Positions 1 to 7,035 of a stretch of 20,940 bases of DNA are shown here, piece after piece (position 1 is the stretch's first letter; each line of letters starts with the position of its first letter). The stretch is from Olsenella_K sp036454645 (GTDB lineage: Bacteria > Actinomycetota > Coriobacteriia > Coriobacteriales > Atopobiaceae): NCBI GenBank assembly GCA_036454645.1, contig JAZHSQ010000033.1:1-20940 (forward strand), given 5' to 3'. A model generated the notes under the pieces. That model made no database searches. It had not been told where the DNA came from and saw nothing but the letters and a program-made list of their open reading frames with translations. The translations under genes were made by a program, and so were the position numbers.

Positions 1-531
1 GACCTCGTCATCTTTGACTCCGCCGGCATGGACGAGGAGACCCTGAACGCGGTCGACTCCTACGTCGCCAACAACAGCTACATCCCGGTCCTCGTGATCC
101 AGGACGAGGACAAGCTCCAGAGCCTTCGCATGCCCGTCCAGGGCCACAACGACTTCATCCTCGCCACGGCGGGGGAGGCCGAGTTCGAGGCGCGCTGCTC
201 GCTTTTGCTCTGGCCCGGCGAGGAGAGCGCGCCGGCAGACATCGTGACCGTGGACAACATGACGATCAACCTGGCCACCTACCAGGTCTACATCGACGGC
301 GAGCCCGTGGACCTCACGCTCATGGAGTACTCGCTGCTCTCCTTCCTCGCCACCCACCCCTCCCGCGCCTACTCGCGCGAGACGCTGCTGCACCGCGTCT
401 GGGGCTTCGAGTACTGCGGCGGCACCCGCACGGTGGACGTCCACATCCGCCGCGTGCGCTCCAAGGTGGGGCCGCAGGTGGCCGCCCACATCGTCACGGT
501 ACGCGGCGTGGGCTACCTCTTCAAGCTCTAG
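1..531 (+). CDS. OmpR/PhoB-type winged-helix response regulator, 5' end cut off
   Basis: The reading frame is open from base 1, so the gene starts outside the window; about 176 C-terminal residues are visible. The first part fits the second half of a receiver domain: DLVIFDS matches the strand ending in the phospho-acceptor Asp, and IPVLVIQDED and GHNDFILATA match the later strands. The conserved Thr/Ser and Lys of true receivers appear to be replaced (VIQ for the usual LTA, LATA for the usual TKP). From about base 253 on there is a clear winged-helix DNA-binding domain: LTLMEYSLLSFL, the HRVWGFEY segment, the recognition helix TRTVDVHIRRVRSKVG, and the wing ending VRGVGYLFKL. It should bind DNA in the cytoplasm as a transcription regulator. 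No histidine kinase follows; the next gene encodes an HtrA protease, which could be a target, but that is only a guess. The family call is firm; target and signal are unknown. Confidence 0.88.
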   Translation, partial: DLVIFDSAGMDEETLNAVDSYVANNSYIPVLVIQDEDKLQSLRMPVQGHNDFILATAGEAEFEARCSLLLWPGEESAPADIVTVDNMTINLATYQVYIDGEPVDLTLMEYSLLSFLATHPSRAYSRETLLHRVWGFEYCGGTRTVDVHIRRVRSKVGPQVAAHIVTVRGVGYLFKL

Positions 532-591
532 GCACGGCTCCCCCGCGCGCCGGTCGAGCGCGCCCGTCGCGGCGGCGCCGCGCGCCGTGCC
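531..591 (+). terminator. Possible terminator hairpin after the regulator gene
   Basis: GGCACGGC (531-538) pairs perfectly with GCCGTGCC (584-591). The 45-base loop is itself GC-rich and can form inner stems. A short CTTTC follows. There is no proper U tract, so this is a weak call. Confidence 0.3.
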
Positions 592-768
592 CTTTCAGCT
601 GGGAGGCAGCGCGCTTTCAGGTAGCTAAGAGGCTTGTCCGACTGGTGTGAACCGCCGGCCGTCGAGGAATGCGGCGCTCCCCGGCGGGGTAGAGTTCTCG
701 TTGTCGAGGGGCGGGCCCCGAGCGGGCGCCCGCCACGTTGTCCTACCTACACAGCAAGGGGCGATTCC
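592..768 (+). promoter_or_regulatory. htrA upstream region with a weak -10 candidate
   Basis: This stretch holds no gene I can support. TAGAGT at 690-695 fits a TANNNT-type -10 and would give a leader of about 65 bases, but I see no matching -35. AAGGGG at 756-761 is the Shine-Dalgarno sequence that fixes the htrA start at 769. Confidence 0.25.
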
Positions 769-2160
769 ATGGCATACGATAACAACCAGACACCTCCCGT
801 GCCGGGCCACTACGGCGCCTCGGGGAGCGGCGACACGTCCGACCAGCCTCAGGGCACCGAGAGGATCTCGTACGCCCAGGCCCAGCAGCAGGCCCAGCAG
901 GCGCCCGCGGGCGCCGCCGGCCCCGGCCCCAGCAAGGGCGAGGGCGGCCACGGCAAGGGCGGCGCCAGGGGCGTCGTGGGCGGCGCGGTCGCGGGCGGCG
1001 TCGTGTCCGCGGCGCTGGTGGCGGCCCTGCTCGGCACGGGCGTCATCGGCGGCACGCAGAGGTCGACGACCACCTCCGCCTCGGGCTCGTCCAACAGCGG
1101 CACGATCACGATCAACACCAACGACGAGAACGCCACGACCGCGGAGGCCGTCTCGGCCAAGTGCCTGCCCTCCGTCGTCACCATCACCGTCGCGTCCAGC
1201 GAGGGCACGGGCCTCGGCTCCGGCGTCATCCTGGACACCGACGGCAACATCATCACCAACTACCACGTGGTGGACGGCGCCCAGAGCATCTCCGTCACGA
1301 TCGACGGCAAGAGCTACACGGCCACGCTCGTGGGCTCCGACGCCTCCAGCGACATCGCGGTGGTCCACGCCGAGGTCGACGACGGCACCACCCTCACCCC
1401 GATCGAGGTCGGCGACTCGTCCTCGCTCGTCGTGGGCGAGTGGGTCATGACGATCGGCAGCCCGCTCGGGCTCGAGCAGTCCGTCTCCACGGGCATCGTC
1501 TCCGCGCTCTACCGCTCCACGCTCACGCAGTCCGCGAGCGACAACACCATCTACACCAACCTGATCCAGACGGACGCCGCGATCAACCAGGGCAACTCCG
1601 GCGGCGCCCTCGTCAACGCCCAGGGCCAGCTCGTCGGCATCAACACGCTGCTCGCCTCCGAGACCCAGTCCTTCTCGGGCATCGGCCTCGCGATCCCGGG
1701 CAACTACGCCGTGGACATCGCGGAGAAGATCATCGCGGGCGAGCCGGTCACCCACGCCTACATGGGCGTCTCCGTGCAGACCGTGAACGCCGCCAACGCC
1801 CAGGCCAACAACCTCGGCGCCAACGAGGGCGCCTACGTCGCCGCGGTCACCGACGGCGGCTCCGCGGCCTCGGCCGGCATCCAGGTGGGCGACATCATCA
1901 CCAAGGTCGACGACACCGACGTCTCCTCCGCCGACGGCCTGATCCTCGCGGTGAGGTCGCACTCGGTGGGCGACACCGTGACGGTCACCTACGTCAGGGG
2001 CAACGAGACCAGGACCGCCCAGGTCACGCTCGGCTCCGACGAGGGCGTGACCTCCGCCTCCGGATCGTCCTCAAGCTCGAGCGGGAACGGCTCGGAGAGC
2101 CTGCCGTACGACCTCTACGATTACTACCGCCGCTACTACGGCGGCAGCCAGGGCCAGTAG
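769..2160 (+). CDS. htrA: Membrane-anchored HtrA/DegP-like serine protease with one PDZ domain
   Basis: 463 residues from ATG 769, chosen because AAGGGG sits 7 bases upstream; the frame is open further back but has no good start. Order: Gln/Gly/Pro-rich cytoplasmic N-terminus (1-67), one membrane helix (about 68-95, GVVGGAVAGGVVSAALVAAL), Ser/Thr-rich linker, trypsin-like domain, PDZ domain (about 331-424), then a Ser-rich linker and a Tyr-rich end. The catalytic triad is visible: His166 (TNYHVVDG), Asp195 (SSDIAVV) and Ser277 (QGNSGGAL). Proteins of this family degrade or refold damaged extracytoplasmic proteins, and the PDZ domain binds exposed C-termini. It stands alone between two hairpins, so it is probably monocistronic. 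The C-terminal YDLYDYYRRYYGG segment is unusual. The protease call is certain; the physiological substrate is not known. Confidence 0.95.
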   Translation: MAYDNNQTPPVPGHYGASGSGDTSDQPQGTERISYAQAQQQAQQAPAGAAGPGPSKGEGGHGKGGARGVVGGAVAGGVVSAALVAALLGTGVIGGTQRSTTTSASGSSNSGTITINTNDENATTAEAVSAKCLPSVVTITVASSEGTGLGSGVILDTDGNIITNYHVVDGAQSISVTIDGKSYTATLVGSDASSDIAVVHAEVDDGTTLTPIEVGDSSSLVVGEWVMTIGSPLGLEQSVSTGIVSALYRSTLTQSASDNTIYTNLIQTDAAINQGNSGGALVNAQGQLVGINTLLASETQSFSGIGLAIPGNYAVDIAEKIIAGEPVTHAYMGVSVQTVNAANAQANNLGANEGAYVAAVTDGGSAASAGIQVGDIITKVDDTDVSSADGLILAVRSHSVGDTVTVTYVRGNETRTAQVTLGSDEGVTSASGSSSSSSGNGSESLPYDLYDYYRRYYGGSQGQ

Positions 2161-2232
2161 CGCCGCACGGCGCCAGGCGCCGTCCCGATGACAGGGCGCG
2201 CACGCCCCGCGCGGGCGCAGGCGCGGCTTCCA

Positions 2233-2255
2233 GGAGGGTCCCTAGGGGGCCCTCC
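2233..2255 (+). terminator. Hairpin terminator after htrA
   Basis: GGAGGGTCCC (2233-2242) pairs with GGGGCCCTCC (2246-2255) over 10 positions with one G-U pair and a 3-base TAG loop, followed by TTCGCG. It is compact and GC-rich, placed 73 bases after the htrA stop. A second inverted repeat, CTCCCCC/GGGGGAG (2274-2280/2288-2294), lies just downstream, followed by TACCAT (2295-2300), a weak -10 candidate for sbcD. Confidence 0.5.
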
Positions 2256-2364
2256 TTCGCGTCTCGGGCGGCGCTCCCCCCGGCCCCGGGGGAGTACCAT
2301 CTGGTCGGGTGGCTCGGCCCGGCGTCCGCCGGTGCGCGCCCGGCCCGCGAGAGAGGTGACAGCC

Positions 2365-3627
2365 ATGCGCTTCGTACACACCGCCGACCTCCACCTGGGC
2401 AGGAGGCTCGCGCAGATGCCCCTCGAGGAGGACCTCGCCCACGTCCTCGGCCAGCTGGCCGACGTGGTGCGGGAGGAGGGCGCTGACGCCCTCGTCGTCG
2501 CCGGCGACGTCTTCGACAGCCCCAACCCGAGCGAGGCCGCCCTGCGCCAGTGGGACGGCTTCCTGAGGCTCATGGCGGGCAGGGGCGTCCACACGCTGGT
2601 GGTGAGTGGCAACCACGACTCCGGCGCGCGCCTCGCCTACGGCGCTACCTTCGCGGCCGACAAGGACGTCTACATCGCGGGCGAGCTCACCGGCGAGGTG
2701 GTCCACGTGGAGGTGGGGGGCGCCACCTTCTGGCTCGTCCCCTTCGTGAGGCCGGCGGACGTGCGCGCCTGGGCCCAGCGCCTGGGCCTCGACCCCTCCC
2801 CGGTCGTGAGCTACGACACCGCGCTCAGGCTCGTGCTCGACCACGTGCGCGGCCTGCCGGAGTTCTCGCGCGGGCCCAACGTGTGCGTGGCGCACCAGTT
2901 CGTGACCTGCGGCGGCGCCTCGCCCGTGCGCAGCGACTCCGAGCGGCTCTCGCTCGGCACCCTCGACAACGTGGACTCCTCCGCCTTCGACGGCTTCGAC
3001 TACGTCGCCCTCGGGCACATGCACCGCCCGCAGCGGGTGGGGCGCGACGCCTGCCGCTACGCCGGGAGCCCCCTCAAGCTCTCGAGCTCCGAGATCGCGC
3101 AGAGCAAGTCGTTCGCCGTCGTCGACGTGGGCGCGCCCGTCGTGGCGCCGGCGCCGCACGGCAAGCACTTCGCCGCCGCTCCCGCCCCGGAGCCCGCCTC
3201 GGAGGGGGCCGCGGGCGAGGGGGCCGCCCCCGCGGGCGGCGTCTCCGTGCGGCTCGTTCCCGTCCGCCCGCTCCACGACTTCAGGGCGGAGCGCGGCTCG
3301 CTCGCGGAGCTCGTCGCGCGCGCCCAGGGGGAGCCGGAGGCGGAGCGGCTCGACTACGTCCGCGCCATCGTCACGGACGACTCGGCGCTCGACGTCGTGG
3401 CGCGCCTGCGCCACGTGTGGCCCAACCTCGAGCAGGTGACCTTCGACAACTCCATCACCCGGGCGGCGGGGGCCACGACCCCGGACGCCGAGGTGACGGG
3501 CCGCAGCATGCAGGAGCTCTTCTCGCAGTTCTTCTCGGAGCAGGCGGGGAGGGAGCCGAGCGAGGGGGAGGCCGCCCTCGTGAGGGAGGCATTCGAACGC
3601 GTCATGGGGGAGGGCGAGCGCGCATGA
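2365..3627 (+). CDS. sbcD: SbcD exonuclease subunit (Mre11-like metallophosphoesterase)
   Basis: 420 residues. ATG 2365 is chosen because GAGAGAGGTGA lies just upstream and the protein then starts with the canonical MRFVHTADLHLG; upstream in-frame codons give only low-complexity Arg/Pro sequence. Calcineurin-like phosphoesterase motifs are all present: DLHLG (Asp8, His10), AGDVFD (Asp48), SGNHD (Asn83, His84), CVAHQF and GHMH. These bind the two Mn ions that cut DNA. SbcD works with SbcC to open hairpins and process double-strand ends. A low-complexity Ala/Pro/Glu/Gly insert (about residues 256-292) interrupts the region after the nuclease core and looks like a disordered linker. The stop overlaps the sbcC start (ATGA), so the two are translationally coupled. 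Confidence 0.96.
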   Translation: MRFVHTADLHLGRRLAQMPLEEDLAHVLGQLADVVREEGADALVVAGDVFDSPNPSEAALRQWDGFLRLMAGRGVHTLVVSGNHDSGARLAYGATFAADKDVYIAGELTGEVVHVEVGGATFWLVPFVRPADVRAWAQRLGLDPSPVVSYDTALRLVLDHVRGLPEFSRGPNVCVAHQFVTCGGASPVRSDSERLSLGTLDNVDSSAFDGFDYVALGHMHRPQRVGRDACRYAGSPLKLSSSEIAQSKSFAVVDVGAPVVAPAPHGKHFAAAPAPEPASEGAAGEGAAPAGGVSVRLVPVRPLHDFRAERGSLAELVARAQGEPEAERLDYVRAIVTDDSALDVVARLRHVWPNLEQVTFDNSITRAAGATTPDAEVTGRSMQELFSQFFSEQAGREPSEGEAALVREAFERVMGEGERA

Positions 3628-6494
3628 GACCGCTGAGGCTGGCCATGGAGGCCTTCGGGCCCTACGCACAGAGGCAGGAGCTGGACTTCTCGCGCTTCGG
3701 CGACCGGGGGCTGTTCCTGATATACGGCGACACCGGCGCGGGCAAGACCATGATCTTCGACGCGATCGCCTACGCCCTGTTCGGGAGGGCGTCGGGCGGG
3801 CGCGACGTGGCGACGCTCAGGAGCGACTTCTCGCCCGCGGACGCCCCCACGAGCGTGACCCTCGACTTCGAGCACGCGGGGCGCACCTACAGCGTGACCA
3901 GGGCGCCGCAGCAGATGCTCGAGAGGCGCCGGCGCACCGAGGGCGCCTCCGCCCTGGTGAGCAGGGCCGCGGTGGCCACGCTCACCTCGGGGGAGGAGGT
4001 GCTGGCGAGCGGGACCAAGGCGGTCGACCGCGAGGTCGCGGGCCTCCTCGGCCTCGACTACAACCAGTTCCGCCAGGTCACGATGATCGCCCAGGGGGCG
4101 TTCCGCGAGCTGCTCAACGCCGACCCGGACGCGCGCGAGGGGGTGCTGCGCAAGATCTTCGGCACCGAGGAGCTCGACCGGCTCGAGTCCGAGCTGGCTG
4201 CGGGCGCGCGCAACTCGGCGGAGGCGCTCGCCCGGGCGCGCGCGGACTTCTCGTCCGCCGTCGCGCGCGTGGACGTGCAGGACGACGAGCTGGGGAGGGA
4301 CGGGCGGCTCAAGGTCCTCGTGCAGGAGCGCCCCGAGCTCGACGCCGCCGCCTGCGTGGAGGCGCTCGGCGCGCTGGTGGAGGCGGAGCGCCAGGACGAG
4401 CTCGACGTCACGGCGGCCATGGGCGAGGCCAAGCGCGAGACCCAGGCGGCCCACGACCGCGAGCGCGAGGCGCAGGAGGCCGTGGGCGCGGTGCGCGAGC
4501 TTCGGTCCGCCCGCGCGCGGCTGGAGGCCGCCCGCCAGGCGGAGTCTCGCTCCGCAGAGGCCCTCGAGAGGGCTGCCGCGGAGCACGAGGGGCGCCACCG
4601 CGGCCTCGTCGCGCGCGAGGCGGAGCTCGAGCGGGCGCTGCCGCGCTATGACGAGCTCGAGCGGCGCCGCTCCGCCGTCGACGGCGCGCGCAGGGAGGCC
4701 GACGCCGCCTCCGCCCGCGAGGAGGGGCTCAGGGCCCACGTCGGCGGCCTCGAGGAGCGCGTCAAGGACGCCCGCGCAAGGATCGCGGCCGAGGAGGGCG
4801 CCGAGGCGGAGCTCGCCCGGACGACCTCGGAGCTCGCCGCGTCCGCCCAGCTCGGCGGCCGCCTCGACGCGGCCCTCGCCGACGCCGCCGCGCTCGCGGA
4901 GGCCGAGGCGGGCCTCGGGCCGGCGGCGGCGCGGGCTGAGGCCGCGCGCGAGGCCGAGGCGTGTGCGACGGCCGAGGCGGACGCGGCCTTCTCCTCCCTC
5001 GTCGCCAACGACGCGGCCTTCGTGGCCTCCCAGCTCAGGGAGGGCGAGCCCTGCCCCGTGTGCGGCTCGACCACCCACCCCGCCCCCGCCCGGCCGGCCG
5101 AGAGCGCGGCGGACGCCGGCGCCCTCGAGGCCTCGCGCGCAGCGCAGCGCGCCGCCCGCGAGGAGCTCGAGGCCTGCCAGAACGCCTACCTCAGCCTGAG
5201 GGCGGGCGTGCGGGAGCGCACGAGGGCGCTGCGCGCGGCAGCGACCCGCCTGCTGGGCGCCGAGGTCGTCGCGGCGGCCGAGGCGGCGGGCGCGGACGGG
5301 GCCGCCTCTGCCGCGGACGGAGCGCAGGCCGCAGCCGCCGAGCCCCTGAGCGCCGCCCTCGCGGCCGAGCGCGAGGAGGTCGCGCACCGCACGCGCACGC
5401 TCGAGGTGCGCAAGGACGACCTCGCGGACAGGCTCGATCGCGTGAGGGGCTACCAGGAGTCGCTCAGGGCCGACGAGGCGGACCTCATGGAGGCCCGCTC
5501 CGACCTCGCCGACGCCGGCGCCGCGAGCGCCTCCGCCGCGGGGGAGCGCGCCCGCGCGGAGGCGGCCCTCGACGAGCTCGCCGGCAGCCTGGAGTACCCC
5601 TCGCGAGAGGAGGCGACGGGCCAGCTCGAGTCCGTGCGCAAGGAGGTCGCCGCCGTGGAGGGCGCCCTCGAGGCGGCGCGCGACGCGCACAACGCGGCCG
5701 AGCAGGACGTGGCGGCCGCCGAGGTCCTCCTCGACGCGCGCGCCAAGCGGCTCGAGGAGCTCGGCGCCAGCGAGGCGACCGTCCAGGAGCGGCTCTCGGT
5801 CCTGAAGGAGGCCGCGATCAAGGCGGAGGCGAGGCAGCGTCACCTCGAGCGGGCGCTCAGGGGCGCCTACGCGCGCCGCGAGAAGAACGAGGGGCTCCTC
5901 GCCGAGCTCTCCTCGCTGGAGCGGGGGCTGCCCGAGCTCGAGGCGCGCGCCAGGTCGGCCCAGCTGATCGCCGACGTCGCCCGCGGGCGCGGAAGCGGCA
6001 CCAACCACATCTCCTTCGAGCGCTACGTCCTGGGGTTCTACTTCGACCAGGTGATCATCTGCGCCAACCGCAGGCTCACGGTCATGTCCGACGGCCACTT
6101 CGAGCTCGTGCGCAACACCGAGGGCGAGAGCCGCGGAAAGGGGGGCCTCTCGCTCGACGTGATCGACTACGCCACGGGCAAGCGGCGCCCGGTGAGCTCG
6201 CTCTCCGGCGGCGAGACCTTCGAGGCCTCGCTCTCGCTGGCGCTCGGCCTCTCCGACTACGCCCAGCAGCAGGCCGGCGGCATGCACCTGGACACCGTCT
6301 TCATCGACGAGGGCTTCGGGTCGCTCGACCCCGAGTCGCTCGAGCTGGTCATGCAGGTGCTCGCCGAGCTCGCCTCCGGCGACTGCCTGGTGGGCATCAT
6401 CAGCCACGTGGAGGAGCTGGAGAAGCGGATCGACCGCAGAATCGAGGTCTCCAAGACGCTCGAGGGCAGCCGCGCGCAGGTGGTGGTGGAGTAG
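3624..6494 (+). CDS. sbcC: SbcC exonuclease subunit (Rad50-like SMC ATPase)
   Basis: 956 residues, starting at the ATG that overlaps the sbcD stop. The N-terminus (MRPLRLAMEAFGPY) and Walker A GDTGAGKT (35-42) are typical. A Q-loop region (YNQFRQVTMIAQGAFRELL) follows, then a long coiled coil rich in Ala, Glu and Arg. In mid-protein is the zinc hook CPVC (Cys477, Cys480), through which two coiled coils join via a shared Zn ion. The C-terminal half of the ATPase has the signature LSGGE (860-864), Walker B VFIDEGFG (Asp895, Glu896) and the D-loop SLD. It uses ATP to open and close the SbcD nuclease on DNA ends in the cytoplasm. The Ala/Glu-rich coil makes the antisense strand look open over long stretches, which is a composition effect. 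Confidence 0.97.
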   Translation: MRPLRLAMEAFGPYAQRQELDFSRFGDRGLFLIYGDTGAGKTMIFDAIAYALFGRASGGRDVATLRSDFSPADAPTSVTLDFEHAGRTYSVTRAPQQMLERRRRTEGASALVSRAAVATLTSGEEVLASGTKAVDREVAGLLGLDYNQFRQVTMIAQGAFRELLNADPDAREGVLRKIFGTEELDRLESELAAGARNSAEALARARADFSSAVARVDVQDDELGRDGRLKVLVQERPELDAAACVEALGALVEAERQDELDVTAAMGEAKRETQAAHDREREAQEAVGAVRELRSARARLEAARQAESRSAEALERAAAEHEGRHRGLVAREAELERALPRYDELERRRSAVDGARREADAASAREEGLRAHVGGLEERVKDARARIAAEEGAEAELARTTSELAASAQLGGRLDAALADAAALAEAEAGLGPAAARAEAAREAEACATAEADAAFSSLVANDAAFVASQLREGEPCPVCGSTTHPAPARPAESAADAGALEASRAAQRAAREELEACQNAYLSLRAGVRERTRALRAAATRLLGAEVVAAAEAAGADGAASAADGAQAAAAEPLSAALAAEREEVAHRTRTLEVRKDDLADRLDRVRGYQESLRADEADLMEARSDLADAGAASASAAGERARAEAALDELAGSLEYPSREEATGQLESVRKEVAAVEGALEAARDAHNAAEQDVAAAEVLLDARAKRLEELGASEATVQERLSVLKEAAIKAEARQRHLERALRGAYARREKNEGLLAELSSLERGLPELEARARSAQLIADVARGRGSGTNHISFERYVLGFYFDQVIICANRRLTVMSDGHFELVRNTEGESRGKGGLSLDVIDYATGKRRPVSSLSGGETFEASLSLALGLSDYAQQQAGGMHLDTVFIDEGFGSLDPESLELVMQVLAELASGDCLVGIISHVEELEKRIDRRIEVSKTLEGSRAQVVVE

Positions 6495-6507
6495 CTGCGC
6501 CAGGGTG

Positions 6508-6536
6508 TTGCAAGATACCTCATAGGGGTATATAGT
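6508..6536 (+). promoter_or_regulatory. csoR promoter with CsoR operator in its spacer
   Basis: -35 TTGCAA (6508-6513) and -10 TATAGT (6531-6536) are separated by exactly 17 bases. The spacer and first base of the -10 hold ATACCTCATAGGGGTAT (6515-6531), an inverted repeat matching the known CsoR operator style (ATACCC...GGGTAT). Apo-CsoR bound there would block RNA polymerase; Cu(I) would release it. Transcription would start near 6543. The leader from there to the csoR start contains GC-rich inverted repeats but no gene. Confidence 0.82.
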
Positions 6537-6625
6537 CTTCACAGCGCGGAGGGGCCCGCCGGGGTCCGCCGCGCGCAGCCCACCATGCGCAGCTCGGGCG
6601 CGGGCGGGTCCGAGGAGGGGGAGAG

Positions 6626-6946
6626 ATGGCAGCAGACGAGTGCAAGAAGGCAGGCGCCACGTGCGCGCACCTCAAGCGCACGCCGCGCTCGGAGGAGCTG
6701 AAGCACGACGTGACCTGCCGCTGCAACCGCGTGATCGGGCAGCTCAACGGCATCAAGGCCATGGTGGACGAGGACCGCTACTGCGGCGACGTGCTGACGC
6801 AGCTCGCCGCGGTCGAGAGCGCCGTGAAGGCCATCTCGCGCGAGGTCATGAGGGACCACCTCGAGACCTGCGTGGTGGAGGACATCAGGAGCGGCGACAC
6901 CGAGGTCATCGACGAGCTCATGAGGCTCTTCAAGAAGTTCATGTAG
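6626..6946 (+). CDS. csoR: CsoR-type copper-sensing transcriptional repressor
   Basis: 106 residues, DUF156/CsoR family, all-helical. The Shine-Dalgarno sequence GAGGAGGGGGAG ends just before ATG 6626. The Cu(I) ligands that define CsoR are visible as Cys53 (RYCGDVL), His78 and Cys82 (DHLETC, H-x3-C), matching the Cys-His-Cys trio of characterised CsoR proteins. RCNRVIGQLNGIKAMV is the conserved first helix that contributes to DNA binding. Extra cysteines occur at 6, 13, 31 and 33. Formaldehyde (FrmR) and nickel (RcnR) sensors of this family use other ligand sets, so copper is the best reading, and copA downstream supports it. It probably represses its own promoter and that of copA through the two matching operators. 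Confidence 0.94.
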   Translation: MAADECKKAGATCAHLKRTPRSEELKHDVTCRCNRVIGQLNGIKAMVDEDRYCGDVLTQLAAVESAVKAISREVMRDHLETCVVEDIRSGDTEVIDELMRLFKKFM

Positions 6947-6950
6947 GGAG

Positions 6951-6982
6951 GCCCGCCGGCGGCGCGAGGCCGCGCGGCGGGC
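6951..6982 (+). terminator. Strong hairpin between csoR and copA
   Basis: GCCCGCCG-GCGGC (6951-6963) pairs with GCCGC-G-CGGCGGGC (6969-6982): 13 pairs with one bulged G and a 5-base loop, starting four bases after the csoR stop. No T run follows, so it may be an attenuator or RNA-stability element rather than a full terminator. With the operator downstream it suggests partly separate control of csoR and copA. Confidence 0.45.
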
Positions 6983-6998
6983 GCAGTGGCGACCGACT

Positions 6999-7015
6999 AT
7001 ACCCCGGTGAGGTAT
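6999..7015 (+). promoter_or_regulatory. Second CsoR operator, upstream of copA
   Basis: ATACCCCGGTGAGGTAT is the reverse complement of the csoR-promoter site (ATACCCCTATGAGGTAT) at all but two central bases. It lies 20 bases before the copA start. No convincing -35/-10 pair could be found around it, so the copA promoter itself is not defined here. AGGGGAGAAGG (7017-7027) is the copA ribosome binding site. Confidence 0.75.
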
Positions 7016-7035
7016 CAGGGGAGAAGGGCACGCAG

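Noticed and set aside
634..768. Upstream extension of htrA to an earlier start
   Set aside because: The added residues are Pro/Arg/Gly-rich with no signal peptide, and there is no ribosome binding site; ATG 769 has AAGGGG at good spacing.
532..768. tRNA or other structured RNA gene in the regulator-htrA gap
   Set aside because: No cloverleaf, T-loop or riboswitch core could be traced; the same check was negative in the other intergenic regions.
625..1962. Long antisense open frame across htrA
   Set aside because: Very GC-rich coding DNA leaves stop-free frames on the other strand. The translation is low-complexity Gly/Asp/Arg/Val with no motif. The same holds for long antisense frames over sbcC, copA, arsA, the importer genes and ligA.
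2188..2364. Upstream extension of sbcD
   Set aside because: It would run through the htrA terminator and adds only low-complexity Arg/Pro sequence; the family's start MRFVHTADLHLG lies at 2365 behind a good ribosome binding site.
6990..7030. Minus-strand promoter at the copA operator
   Set aside because: TATAGT appears on the minus strand only because the operator is palindromic and inverted relative to the csoR site; no -35 is found and it would read antisense into csoR.
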